From an uncultured Alphaproteobacteria bacterium (GTDB taxonomy: Bacteria > Pseudomonadota > Alphaproteobacteria > HIMB59 > GCA-002718135), in NCBI GenBank assembly GCA_902612825.1, contig CACMET010000001.1, forward strand, positions 1 through 35,013: DNA of 35,013 nucleotides, given 5' to 3'. Under the pieces are notes generated by a model, which was given only the letters and a program-made list of their open reading frames with translations, was not told the DNA's origin and did not search any database. Shown piece by piece: positions 9,079 to 17,714 of the stretch (position 1 is the first letter of the stretch; the number at the start of each line of letters is the position of its first letter). Made by a program: the position numbers and the translations under genes.

Positions 9079-9806
9079 TTTTTTATTATTGATTGAATAG
9101 AATCATTCATTATTTTTAAATCAAATGGATCGGATAATCTATGATCACTATTTTTTAATAATTTTATTTGGATTTGCTTTCCTTTAATTTTTTTTACTAT
9201 TTTTTCTGGAACATCTGGAGTGACAACATTATCTTTTAGTCCTTGTATTAAAATTAAGGGCTTATTCCATTTGAATTCTTTATTTAAAATTTTATTTTTT
9301 CTACCTTCAACAATGTATTTCTTTTTTATAAGATAACTAAACCCGTAGGAGGAATATTTAATAATTCCTTTTTTCTTCATTTCTTGTTTTTTCTTTAAAG
9401 GAAGTTTTTTATAAAACCCATCGATATAATCAGGTGCTGCCGCTAGGCCAATCAATCCAGCAATTCTTTTTGGTCTTGCTTTGGCAGCTAAAAACATTAA
9501 CCATCCACCCATACTGCTACCAACCAGAATTTGCGGTCCTTTTGCAATATTATCAATGATATCAATTAAGTCTTTCTTCCAATCTGAAATTGTAAAATCT
9601 TCAAATTTTCCATCAGATTTACCATGACCACGGCATTCAAAACGGATAAACCGCAATTTATTTTTTCGCGCAAATCTTTCTAAAGACAAAGCTTTTTGAC
9701 CACTCATATCTGAGTTAAGGCCATGGATAAAGATGATACCAGGCCCCTTACCCTTTACAGATTTATAGCGAATTCTTTCTTTTTTCTTATTAATAAAGTA
9801 AGGCAT
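9075..9806 (-). CDS. Alpha/beta hydrolase, ABHD10-like
   Basis: Cytosolic serine hydrolase of the alpha/beta fold. The sequence shows the oxyanion region IIFIHGLNSDMSG (about 24-36), the nucleophile elbow GSSMGG with S98, an acid in GLKDNVV and the histidine in NSDHRLS near the C terminus, so a full triad is present. FECRGHGKSDG and the GSSMGGWL elbow resemble alphaproteobacterial proteins related to mitochondrial ABHD10 (a thioesterase/depalmitoylase). Length 243 fits. The substrate is unknown; thioesterase or carboxylesterase activity is inference. It is convergent with gltB (4-base overlap) and divergent from the GT4 gene with only 30 bases between starts. Confidence 0.8.
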   Translation of the reverse strand: MPYFINKKKERIRYKSVKGKGPGIIFIHGLNSDMSGQKALSLERFARKNKLRFIRFECRGHGKSDGKFEDFTISDWKKDLIDIIDNIAKGPQILVGSSMGGWLMFLAAKARPKRIAGLIGLAAAPDYIDGFYKKLPLKKKQEMKKKGIIKYSSYGFSYLIKKKYIVEGRKNKILNKEFKWNKPLILIQGLKDNVVTPDVPEKIVKKIKGKQIQIKLLKNSDHRLSDPFDLKIMNDSIQSIIKN

Positions 9807-9836
9807 CTTTGATACAAATACTTATATTTTAATAAA

Positions 9837-10964
9837 ATGTCATCATTTAATGTCGCTCAAATTCTTCCCTCTTTAGATTCTGGTGGTGTCGAAAGAGGCA
9901 CTATTGAAGTTGCAAATTATTTATCTGAATTAAATTTAAAAAATAATATTATTTCAAATGGAGGGGGTTTAATTAAGGAAATTGATAAAAATTATACTGA
10001 TCATTTTCAATTACCAGTTAACTCAAAAAATTTTTTTATTTATCCATTAATTGCTAATCAATTAAAAAAATTAATTTTTAATCAAAATATTAATGTTGTT
10101 CATCTAAGATCAAGAGCACCAGCATGGATTTTAAGTTTTATAAAAAATAGAAACTTCAAAACAATATCTACATTTCATAATGTGTATAGTGGTAATTCTT
10201 ATTTTAAAAAAATCTATAATAAGCAATTATCCAAAGTTGATCAGATTGTTGCTATTTCAAATTATGTAAAAAATGAAATTAGTAAAAAATACAATTTGGA
10301 TTCAAATAAAATTAAAGTGATTAATAGAGGAGTTGATGTTAAATATTTTGAAAAACCAATTTTAGATTCTCAAATAGAAAATATAATAAATAAGTATCAA
10401 ATTGATACCTCAAAAAATATTATTCTATATCCTGCAAGGCTAACAAACTGGAAAGGTCAAATTGAGTTTTTAGATATATTTAATATGATGCAAAATGATA
10501 ATTTTTTACTTTATTTTGCAGGAGATACAAAAAATCAATCTTATACAGAGAAACTACAAAATAAAATTCAAAGTTTTAACCTTGGTTATAAATGTAAGAT
10601 TATAGGCAATCTACCAAGAGATGATTTGAAAACTTTATATTATCTATCATCAATTATTATCTCTTTTCCTTTACAAGCTGAAGGGTTTGGAAGAACTATA
10701 AGCGAAGCATTAATAATGAAAAAAAGGGTACTAGCCTTTAACTATGGTGGTGTTAAAGATCAGCTCAATAAATTAGATGATATTTATAAAGTAGATCCTC
10801 ATAAATATAATGAAATAAACATAAAACTTCAAAATATTATAAAAATAGATAAAGAAAAATTTTCTAATATTTCATTAGAAAGTAAAGACTATATATCAAA
10901 AACATTTTCAAAATACCAAATGGTACAAAGTTACGTAGACTTATATGAACAGCAGTCAATTTAA
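9837..10964 (+). CDS. Glycosyltransferase family 4
   Basis: Retaining GT-B glycosyltransferase, probably adding a sugar to LPS core or another surface glycan at the inner face of the membrane. The N-terminal SLDSGGVERGT motif is characteristic of GT4 acceptor domains. The C-terminal domain has the EX7E pair in EGFGRTISE (E282, E290), followed by NYGGVKD. There is no signal peptide or clear membrane segment. Length 375 is usual. No Shine-Dalgarno precedes ATG 9837. The next gene (GT9) starts inside its last 20 bases, so the two are co-translated and likely act on the same glycan. Donor and acceptor cannot be read from the sequence. Confidence 0.88.
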   Translation: MSSFNVAQILPSLDSGGVERGTIEVANYLSELNLKNNIISNGGGLIKEIDKNYTDHFQLPVNSKNFFIYPLIANQLKKLIFNQNINVVHLRSRAPAWILSFIKNRNFKTISTFHNVYSGNSYFKKIYNKQLSKVDQIVAISNYVKNEISKKYNLDSNKIKVINRGVDVKYFEKPILDSQIENIINKYQIDTSKNIILYPARLTNWKGQIEFLDIFNMMQNDNFLLYFAGDTKNQSYTEKLQNKIQSFNLGYKCKIIGNLPRDDLKTLYYLSSIIISFPLQAEGFGRTISEALIMKKRVLAFNYGGVKDQLNKLDDIYKVDPHKYNEINIKLQNIIKIDKEKFSNISLESKDYISKTFSKYQMVQSYVDLYEQQSI

Positions 10965-11880
10965 CAAAATACTAGTTGTAAAGCATGGATCACTTGGTGA
11001 TATTGCATTTTCTATACATGCTATGGCATCAATTAAGCAATTTTTCAGTAATGCCACTATTGACTTGCTCACTGAAGAAAAATACGCAAATTTTTTAAGC
11101 AATTCAAATTATTTTAATTCGATTTTTAAAGATAATAGAAAAGGAATAATTGATTCACTTAAGGTTATAATAAAAATTAATCAAAATAAATATGATCTAA
11201 TCATAGATTTACAGAATTCTAAAAGAACAAATAATTATTGGTCATTCTTAAAATTTATTTCAGAAGTAAAAGTTAACGGATCTCGTTCTAATTGTGATAT
11301 TCAATATGTAATTCCTCCACAAGGAACTGAATCTCCACAACAAGGTTTATACAATCAACTAAAGTTACTTGGAGTAAATAAAATTTATCAAAATGTAGAT
11401 TGGCTTTCCAGAGATATTACGTCAATTAATGAAGATAAAATAATCTTAATGATACCTGGTGTTTCTAAATCAGGTAAGGACAAGCAATGGTCACCAGATA
11501 AATTTGCAATACTTGCAAGTACTCTAGAAAAAAAGGGATATCATATTTGTGTTATTGGGCAAAAATCAGATAAACAAACAGTAGAAACGATCAATAATGC
11601 ATGTCAGAAGGTTATTGATTTAAGCGATAAATCACCTCCTGAAATCATCTATTCAATTGCTAAAAAAAGTGATTTTATAATTAGTAATGATACTGGCCCA
11701 GGTCATATAGCAGCTCTAAGTAATTCACCTATTCTTTTTTTAGCTAAAAATAATATTATCTCAAAATCAAACTTATCTGAATATAAAAATGCTTATAGGA
11801 TTCTAACCGATACAATGGACTCAATTTCAGTAAAAAAAGTTTTAGATTTTTTACAAGATAGTAAATTAATCAATAAATGA
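10945..11880 (+). CDS. Glycosyltransferase family 9 (heptosyltransferase-like)
   Basis: GT9 member, the family of ADP-heptose:LPS heptosyltransferases. The N-terminal LVVKHGSLGDIAFSI matches the conserved KxGxxGDxxxxxP-type opening, with the catalytic-type Asp in GDI. The C-terminal ADP-sugar-binding signature is NDTGPGHIAALSNSPILFL (about 248-266). MIPGVSKSGKDKQWSPDKFA is the usual start of the second Rossmann domain. Length 311 fits. It overlaps the GT4 gene by 20 bases and the convergent second GT9 gene by 15. It is likely to build the LPS inner core, but whether the sugar is heptose is not certain. Confidence 0.85.
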   Translation: MNSSQFNKILVVKHGSLGDIAFSIHAMASIKQFFSNATIDLLTEEKYANFLSNSNYFNSIFKDNRKGIIDSLKVIIKINQNKYDLIIDLQNSKRTNNYWSFLKFISEVKVNGSRSNCDIQYVIPPQGTESPQQGLYNQLKLLGVNKIYQNVDWLSRDITSINEDKIILMIPGVSKSGKDKQWSPDKFAILASTLEKKGYHICVIGQKSDKQTVETINNACQKVIDLSDKSPPEIIYSIAKKSDFIISNDTGPGHIAALSNSPILFLAKNNIISKSNLSEYKNAYRILTDTMDSISVKKVLDFLQDSKLINK

Positions 11881-12882
11881 AATTAATTCTTTTTCTAAAT
11901 TTTGGTTGTTAGAGAATAGTTTAGTATATTTTTTATTCCATGGCGCATATTCTTCTGCAATCATACCTGGAAGATTATCTGAATCATAAATAACACAAAG
12001 TTTCGTTTCAGAAAGTGATGCAATATGTGTACATCCACATTCAGGTGTAATTACATATGTTGAAGAGTTTATTATTGATGTCCAATTATCAAAATTTAAT
12101 TTATCTAAGATTAAAATATTATTTATACTTTTAAGATTTTCAAACTCTTCATTAGTAATAATTTCATATTTTTTAAATATTTCATAGAATACATTTTTTG
12201 ATGTTCCATCAGTTGTCATTACAATATTGATTTTTAAATTTTTAAGATTGTCTAATAGATTAATAAAGTTTTCTTCTGAAAAATATTTATTGATCCATTT
12301 TGAAGATAAATGAATTAAGCATAATTTTTTAGAACTTATTTCTATTTTATTAAATCCTAATTCATTCTTAATTTCTGTAGTATTATTATAACTTAATCCA
12401 CTTTTAGTAACTAACTCCATCATAATTTCTGTTTGATGAATTGGGATTTTTTTTGAATATCTGAATTGACGATCGACAATTAAGCGGTGAGTAAAAAAGA
12501 TTTTACCCAAAATTCTATCAAAAAATTTACTCATGTAATTATTTTTGTATCGAGATTTAAAAATTAACAATGACTTTATTTTACTTTTAGAAAAAATTGA
12601 TATTAATATACTGTTTATACCAGGACTAAATGTGAAAATATAATCATAATCTTCATTTCTTAATTTTGAAATTATTTTTAAGACTTGATAAAATTTATTT
12701 TGAAGTAAAAAAATTTTGTTAATAGATTTATAGTTCTTACATATTTTTTGATTTTTTTTAGAACACACAATATCAATTTTATAATCCTGATTAGCTTCTT
12801 TTAATCCTTGAACAACTGGAAGAGTAAGGATCATATCTCCCATTTTATCGTTTCTAACTAAACAAATTTTCATAAAGTGCAT
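11866..12882 (-). CDS. Second glycosyltransferase family 9 protein
   Basis: Another GT9-type protein of about 338 residues. The opening MKICLVRNDKMGDMILTLP carries the Gly-Asp signature, and the C-terminal motif TPECGCTHIASLSETKLCV (near residue 282) corresponds to the usual DTGxxH region, with the Asp-Thr replaced by Glu-Cys. CLIHLSSKWINKYFSEENFI marks the start of the second Rossmann domain. Either ATG 12882 or ATG 12873 could be the start; the latter gives the more typical N terminus. It faces the other GT9 gene tail to tail and diverges from infC. Its altered donor-site motif suggests a donor other than ADP-heptose, which is inference. Confidence 0.8.
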   Translation of the reverse strand: MHFMKICLVRNDKMGDMILTLPVVQGLKEANQDYKIDIVCSKKNQKICKNYKSINKIFLLQNKFYQVLKIISKLRNEDYDYIFTFSPGINSILISIFSKSKIKSLLIFKSRYKNNYMSKFFDRILGKIFFTHRLIVDRQFRYSKKIPIHQTEIMMELVTKSGLSYNNTTEIKNELGFNKIEISSKKLCLIHLSSKWINKYFSEENFINLLDNLKNLKINIVMTTDGTSKNVFYEIFKKYEIITNEEFENLKSINNILILDKLNFDNWTSIINSSTYVITPECGCTHIASLSETKLCVIYDSDNLPGMIAEEYAPWNKKYTKLFSNNQNLEKELISFID

Positions 12883-12923
12883 TTAATAACTAAAAAACAG
12901 TTTATATTTTTTAAAATCAGCTC

Positions 12924-12952
12924 TTGAATTTAAATTCATTTGAGATTATATC
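12924..12952 (+). promoter_or_regulatory. Candidate infC operon promoter with overlapping palindrome
   Basis: TTGAAT (12924-12929), 17 bases, then TATATC (12947-12952). This predicts a start near 12959 and a leader of about 70 bases before infC. The -35 element overlaps a perfect 12-base palindrome, GAATTTAAATTC (12926-12937), which could be an operator. This is seen only as a sequence match in AT-rich DNA. Confidence 0.4.
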
Positions 12953-12989
12953 CTAACGAAATATGACAAAAGACTTAATTTCCTAATAT

Positions 12990-13005
12990 GCTATTTAATA
13001 ATAGC
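12990..13005 (+). other. Hairpin in the infC leader
   Basis: GCTATT (12990-12995) and AATAGC (13000-13005) form a perfect 6-base stem with a 4-base loop. It ends about 20 bases before the infC start and would lie in the predicted 5' leader. It might affect ribosome access; with no G/C-rich stem and no T-run it is not a convincing terminator. Confidence 0.3.
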
Positions 13006-13028
13006 TTTAACTTAATCTCTATATAATT

Positions 13029-13568
13029 TTGGCTGTAAATTTCAAAACAAAGAAAGATACTGGTCCAAGAATCAATGAGCAGATTACTGCAAGTGAAGTC
13101 AGACTAATATCTAGTAATGGTAAACAAATGGGGATATTAAGTATTCGTGAAGCTTTAATTCAAGCAGAAGATGAAGGTTTTGATTTAGTTGAAGTGTCTC
13201 CTGAAGCTAATCCACCAGTTTGTAAAATTATAGATTATGGTAAATTAAAATATAGAGAGCAAAAAAGTAAGAAAGAAGCAAAAAAGAAACAAAAAACAAT
13301 TGAAGTCAAAGAGATTAAAATGAGACCTGGAATTGATACGCACGATTATAATGTTAAAATTAAAGCACTCTCAAAGTTTATAGGCGGTGGTAATAAAGTT
13401 AAAGTATCTATGCGTTTCAGAGGACGAGAAATGGAGCATCAAAATTTAGGCTTTGATCTTCTAAAAAAACTAACTTCAGAAGTTGAAGAATACGCAAAAG
13501 TTGAAGTTGCTCCTAAATTTGAGGGAAAACAAATAATGATGATACTCGTCCCTCAAGTTGCTAAATAA
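13029..13568 (+). CDS. infC: Translation initiation factor IF-3
   Basis: IF-3 binds the 30S subunit, prevents premature 50S joining and checks start codon and initiator tRNA. The N domain (RINEQITASEVRLIS through ANPPVCKIIDYGKLKYREQ) is joined by a Lys-rich linker to the C domain (EIKMRPGIDTHDYNVKIK, VSMRFRGREMEHQNLG). Length 179 is normal. The start is non-canonical: TTG at 13029 followed by GCTGTAAAT, with an in-frame ATT just before it at 13026 and no ATG nearby. There is no visible Shine-Dalgarno. A rare start codon fits the known autoregulation of infC in E. coli (AUU start). It leads the infC-rpmI-rplT-pheS-pheT-lepA block. Confidence 0.96.
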   Translation: MAVNFKTKKDTGPRINEQITASEVRLISSNGKQMGILSIREALIQAEDEGFDLVEVSPEANPPVCKIIDYGKLKYREQKSKKEAKKKQKTIEVKEIKMRPGIDTHDYNVKIKALSKFIGGGNKVKVSMRFRGREMEHQNLGFDLLKKLTSEVEEYAKVEVAPKFEGKQIMMILVPQVAK

Positions 13569-13622
13569 TTCTTCATATTGCAAAATACTTTATTATCAGT
13601 ATAAGCATTCAAAACTTGTTAT

Positions 13623-13638
13623 GGCCTGCGGGGCAGCC
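13623..13638 (+). promoter_or_regulatory. GC-rich hairpin before rpmI, candidate r-protein leader
   Basis: In an otherwise AT-rich gap, GGC-C-TGC (13623-13629) pairs with GCAGCC (13633-13638), giving six pairs with one bulged C and a GGG loop. A further GC patch, AACGGG, follows (13640-13645), and the rpmI SD AGGAGA begins at 13660. The position between infC and rpmI-rplT is where L20 autoregulatory leaders occur in other bacteria. No T-run follows, so it is not an intrinsic terminator. The regulatory role is inference. Confidence 0.4.
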
Positions 13639-13670
13639 TAACGGGTAAACTTATAATATAGGAGATAGTA

Positions 13671-13871
13671 ATGCCCAAGCTTAAAACTAAGAGTAGTTTA
13701 AAAAAAAGATTTTCTAGAACAGGTACCGGTAAAATTAAATTTAAACCTGCTGGAAAGAGACACGGAATGAGTAAACGTTCCAATAAATTTATTCGTAACA
13801 CTAAAAGATCTGCAATTATGTCGCCAGGTGACTCTGCTTTGATTGATCATATGTTACCATACAACAAGTAA
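13671..13871 (+). CDS. rpmI: Ribosomal protein bL35
   Basis: Small, very basic 50S protein of 66 residues, the usual length. The opening [20 protein letters not shown] and the [13 protein letters not shown] stretch are diagnostic of bL35. ATG 13671 is preceded by AGGAGATAGTA, a good Shine-Dalgarno that stands out because most genes here lack one. It is followed after 10 bases by rplT, the usual partner, and preceded by infC with a 102-base gap that contains a GC-rich hairpin. Confidence 0.97.
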   Translation: MPKLKTKSSLKKRFSRTGTGKIKFKPAGKRHGMSKRSNKFIRNTKRSAIMSPGDSALIDHMLPYNK

Positions 13872-13881
13872 GGGGAAATCA

Positions 13882-14235
13882 ATGGCAAGAGTATCACGAG
13901 GTGTTACAGCAAGAGCTAGACACAAAAAAGTAATTAAAAGAGCAAAAGGTTATTACGGTAGAAGAAAAAATGTTTTTCGAGTTGCTGTGCAGGCTGTCGA
14001 AAGAGGTATGCAATATGCTTATAGAGATCGTAAAAAAAGAAAAAGTGATTTTAGAGGTTTATGGATTCAAAGAATCAATGCTGGTGTTAGACTTCATGGG
14101 TTAACATATTCGCAATTTATATCTGGTCTTAAAAAATCATCTATTGAAATAGATAGAAAGATTTTAGCGGATCTTGCAATTAACCAGCCAGAGGCTTTTA
14201 AAGCTTTAGTTGATAAAGCTCAATCTGCTAGATAA
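13882..14235 (+). CDS. rplT: Ribosomal protein bL20
   Basis: Primary-binding 50S assembly protein and, in several bacteria, repressor of its own operon. The sequence opens [20 protein letters not shown] and includes [13 protein letters not shown] and [17 protein letters not shown], all standard bL20. It has 117 residues, the family norm. I chose ATG 13882 because it has AAGGGG just upstream (from 13870) and gives the conserved MARV start; the open frame to 13843 would add 13 residues unlike any bL20 and would overlap rpmI. Confidence 0.98.
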   Translation: MARVSRGVTARARHKKVIKRAKGYYGRRKNVFRVAVQAVERGMQYAYRDRKKRKSDFRGLWIQRINAGVRLHGLTYSQFISGLKKSSIEIDRKILADLAINQPEAFKALVDKAQSAR

Positions 14236-14264
14236 TTTTAATTAATAAAATATAATAGATATTG

Positions 14265-15323
14265 ATGGCATTTGCTGAAAATAAAATTGATGTTCTAAAA
14301 AAAATTAAAGCTTCAAAATCCTTCGAAGATTTAGAAAAACTTCGACTATATTATCTAGGTAAAAAAGGATTAATACCTGAAGCTTTAAAAGGATTAGGCT
14401 CTTTGTCGATTGAAGAAAAAAAATCGAAAGGACAGGAATTAAATATTATTAAAAAAGAAATTGAAGAAGGAATTAAAAACCAAAGAACAGAAATTGAAAA
14501 TATTGAAATTTCAAACAAGATTAATTTAGAATCAATTGATGTTACTCTACCACCTAATATTTCTGAAAAAGGAAAAATACACCCAATTAGTCAAACAATA
14601 TTTAATATTATAGAAATTTTTGGAAATTTAAATTATGCAGTGGAAACAGGTCCAGATATAGAAACAGATTTTAATAATTTTACAGCTTTAAATATTCCAG
14701 AACATCATCCAGCAAGAGAAATGCAGGATACTTTTTATGTTCAGGATAATGGAGACAAAAATGTTCTTCGAACCCATACCAGTCCTGTTCAAGTGAGAAC
14801 TATGCTTAACACAAAACCACCTATTAAAATTATTGTGCCTGGCAGAACTTATAGAAGTGACTCAGATGCTACACATGCTCCTATGTTTCATCAGGTAGAA
14901 GGTTTAGTCGTTGATACAAGTTCTACTATGGTTGATTTAAAATCAACACTCGTTTCATTCTTAGAAGAATTTTTCGAAGTAAAAAACTTACAATACCGTT
15001 TTCGCCCTAGTTACTTTCCTTTTACCGAGCCTAGTGCAGAAATGGATGTAGCTTATACCAAAGTAAATAATAAAATTAAAATTGGTGAAGGAGATAAATG
15101 GTTAGAAATATTGGGTTGTGGAATGGTCAATCCTATAGTTTTAGATAATTGTAATATCAATTCAAAACAGTTTCAGGGTTTTGCTTTTGGTATGGGAATT
15201 GAGCGTTTGTCGATGCTTAAATATGGCATTACAGATTTAAGAAGTTTTTTTGATCCAAATTATAGATGGCTGGATCATTATGGTTTTAGTATTTTGGATA
15301 ACCAAACACGATCAGGGCTATAA
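14265..15323 (+). CDS. pheS: Phenylalanyl-tRNA synthetase alpha subunit
   Basis: Catalytic alpha subunit of the alpha2-beta2 enzyme that charges tRNA-Phe. It has an N-terminal coiled-coil arm (about 1-90) and a class II core: motif 2 around GRTYRSDSDATHAPMFHQVEG and motif 3 around GFAFGMGIERLSMLKYGI. Length 352 is typical. A TTG at 14262 directly precedes ATG 14265; I use the ATG. The gene begins 29 bases after rplT, and no attenuator leader peptide is visible. pheT starts directly after its stop codon. Confidence 0.97.
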   Translation: MAFAENKIDVLKKIKASKSFEDLEKLRLYYLGKKGLIPEALKGLGSLSIEEKKSKGQELNIIKKEIEEGIKNQRTEIENIEISNKINLESIDVTLPPNISEKGKIHPISQTIFNIIEIFGNLNYAVETGPDIETDFNNFTALNIPEHHPAREMQDTFYVQDNGDKNVLRTHTSPVQVRTMLNTKPPIKIIVPGRTYRSDSDATHAPMFHQVEGLVVDTSSTMVDLKSTLVSFLEEFFEVKNLQYRFRPSYFPFTEPSAEMDVAYTKVNNKIKIGEGDKWLEILGCGMVNPIVLDNCNINSKQFQGFAFGMGIERLSMLKYGITDLRSFFDPNYRWLDHYGFSILDNQTRSGL

Positions 15324-17714
15324 ATGAAATTTACACTAGACTGGCTAAAAGATCATTTAGATACTTCTGAAAATTTAAATACCATAACAGATACTTTAAC
15401 CAATATTGGTTTAGAGATTGAAAGTGTAGAAGATAAATCAGAAAAATTTAAGAATTTTACAGTAGCTAAAGTTTTAAAAGCAGAAAAACATCCAGATGCA
15501 GATAAGCTTAAAGTATGTCAGGTTGAAACAATAAATGGAAATTATCAAGTTGTGTGTGGTGCTCCAAATGCAAAAGAAGGCATGCTTGGAATTTTTGCGC
15601 CAGAAAATAGTTATATTCCTGGAACAGACTTACATCTAAAAAAAACTAAAATTAGAGGAGTTGAGTCTTGCGGAATGCTTGTCTCAGAAAGAGAGATGGG
15701 TATTTCTGATGAACATGATGGAATTATTGAAGTAAAAGATAATTATAAAATTGGTGATTTATTTAGTAAAATTTTTGCAATAGATGAACCTATTATTGAA
15801 ATTAATTTAACACCAAATAGATCTGACTGTTTATCGGTCAGAGGTATCGCAAGAGATTTAGCAGCAGCAGGAATTGGTAAATTAAAAGACTTAAATTATA
15901 AAAAATCAAAAGAATCATTCAAAAGCCCAATTACGTGGAAAAAAGAATTTCAAAATAATAATCTATGTCCTGGAGTAGCAGGTCGATATTTTAAAAATGT
16001 CAAAAATGTAGAAAGCCCTAAATGGCTTAAAGATAGATTAACTGCAATCGGATTAAGACCCATTTCAGCTCTTGTTGACATTACAAATTATATTACCTTT
16101 GACTTAGGAAGACCACTTCATGTTTACGATGCGGACAAAATTTCTGGCAATTTAACAATGCGTTTAGCTAACAAAAATGAGGAATGTTTAGCATTAAATG
16201 AAGTTAATTATAAATGTGACAGTGACATGATTGTAATATCTGACGATGAAAAAAAACTTCATGGAATTGGTGGTGTGATGGGTGGTTTTGATAGTGGTTG
16301 TAGTATGGAGACTAAAAATGTCTTTCTAGAAGTTGCATTATTTGATCCGATTTCTGTCACTAAAACTGGAAGAAAACTAAATCTTCAAAGTGATGCACGT
16401 TACCGTTTTGAAAGAGGGATTGATACTGATTCTATCTATTGGGGTGTGGATGCTGCAACTCAAATGATTTTGAAATTATGTGGAGGAGAAGTAAGTGAGT
16501 TCATTTCTTCAGAAATTAATATAGAAAAAAGAAAACCATTTATGTTTGATACAAATAAAGTGAAGACTTTTGGTGGAATAGAAATAAATATTGAGGAACA
16601 AGAAAAAATTTTAGTTTCACTTGGTTTTTCTGTTAATGAAAAAAAACCACAATTTGAAATTCAAAGCCCTACTTTTAGACCAGATATTGTTGGTGAGGCA
16701 GATATAGTAGAAGAAATAATTCGAATTTATGGTTATAATAAAATTCCTCTTAAAAAAGTAAATAATCAAGAAGAAAAAAAGCAGATTTTAAATACCAAAA
16801 CAAAAACTTTTTATAAAAGTAAAAAAACTATGGCTTTGAATGGATATTCTGAAGTTGTAACCTGGTCGTTTATGGATGAAAATAATGCAAAAATTATATC
16901 AGATGAAATAATTAGTTTAAAAAATCCTATAAGTACTGATTTAAATTCGATGAGACCATCTACGCTTCCAAACTTATTAGAAGCAATCAATCAAAATAAA
17001 TCTAGAATGTATCTAAGAGCAAAAATATTTGAAGTAGGTCCAAATTTTTCTAAATCATTACCTGACCAGCAAGAAAATGTTGCCACTGCTATAGCTTATG
17101 GCCCATCTGATGAACAAAATTGGTTATCAAATAAAAAAAATATTGATGTCTTTAGTATAAAAACTGATTTATTTGCTATTTTAGCTGATTTAAATGTACC
17201 TATAGATAATTTGCTATATGAAAAATTAGAAGGTAAAATTTATCATCCTGGCAAATCATCTTCTTTGAGGCTTGGTAAAAACAAAATAGCTAATTTTGGA
17301 GAATTACATCCAGTTCTATTAAAAACAATGGATGTTAATTTCAAGGTATACGGTTTTGAAATATATTTGGAGAATATTTCACAATTTCAAGAGAATAAAT
17401 CTTTTTCAAAAGGAGGTTTTACTAACAATCCCTATCAAATGGTTGAAAGAGACTTTGCCTTTCTTTTCCCAAAAGAAGTAAAGGCTGGTGAGATAATTAA
17501 AAAAGTAAAAAAAATAGATAAAAATATAATTCAAAAAGTAACAATATTTGATGTTTATGATGGTGATAAACTTCCAGAAAATAAAAAAAGTATTGCTTTT
17601 AGGGTATTACTGCAACCTCAAGACAAAACATTCAACGATCAAGAAATAGAAGAATTATCACAAAAAATAATAGACCAAATATCTAAATCGCTTGATGCTT
17701 CTATAAGAAACTAA
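15324..17714 (+). CDS. pheT: Phenylalanyl-tRNA synthetase beta subunit
   Basis: Beta subunit of PheRS, carrying tRNA binding and editing functions. Domains in order are an EMAP-II-like tRNA-binding domain (about 40-150, with [20 protein letters not shown]), the B3/4 editing domain (about 205-385), B5 (about 400-475), the inactive catalytic-like fold (about 490-680) and the C-terminal ferredoxin-fold anticodon-binding domain (from about 705, with [11 protein letters not shown]). Length 796 is normal. It starts immediately after pheS and its TAA overlaps the lepA ATG by one base (TAATG). Confidence 0.97.
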   Translation: MKFTLDWLKDHLDTSENLNTITDTLTNIGLEIESVEDKSEKFKNFTVAKVLKAEKHPDADKLKVCQVETINGNYQVVCGAPNAKEGMLGIFAPENSYIPGTDLHLKKTKIRGVESCGMLVSEREMGISDEHDGIIEVKDNYKIGDLFSKIFAIDEPIIEINLTPNRSDCLSVRGIARDLAAAGIGKLKDLNYKKSKESFKSPITWKKEFQNNNLCPGVAGRYFKNVKNVESPKWLKDRLTAIGLRPISALVDITNYITFDLGRPLHVYDADKISGNLTMRLANKNEECLALNEVNYKCDSDMIVISDDEKKLHGIGGVMGGFDSGCSMETKNVFLEVALFDPISVTKTGRKLNLQSDARYRFERGIDTDSIYWGVDAATQMILKLCGGEVSEFISSEINIEKRKPFMFDTNKVKTFGGIEINIEEQEKILVSLGFSVNEKKPQFEIQSPTFRPDIVGEADIVEEIIRIYGYNKIPLKKVNNQEEKKQILNTKTKTFYKSKKTMALNGYSEVVTWSFMDENNAKIISDEIISLKNPISTDLNSMRPSTLPNLLEAINQNKSRMYLRAKIFEVGPNFSKSLPDQQENVATAIAYGPSDEQNWLSNKKNIDVFSIKTDLFAILADLNVPIDNLLYEKLEGKIYHPGKSSSLRLGKNKIANFGELHPVLLKTMDVNFKVYGFEIYLENISQFQENKSFSKGGFTNNPYQMVERDFAFLFPKEVKAGEIIKKVKKIDKNIIQKVTIFDVYDGDKLPENKKSIAFRVLLQPQDKTFNDQEIEELSQKIIDQISKSLDASIRN

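Noticed and set aside
12990-13005. Hairpin upstream of infC as a terminator or attenuator
   Set aside because: The stem is six A/T-rich pairs with no T-run, and the position fits a 5' leader better; kept only as a structural feature.
13619-13801. Minus-strand open frame over the rpmI region
   Set aside because: It is antisense to rpmI and to the GC-rich hairpin, with no recognisable product.
13843-13881. Longer start for rplT adding 13 residues
   Set aside because: It would overlap rpmI and add residues foreign to bL20. ATG 13882 has a good Shine-Dalgarno and gives the conserved MARV start.
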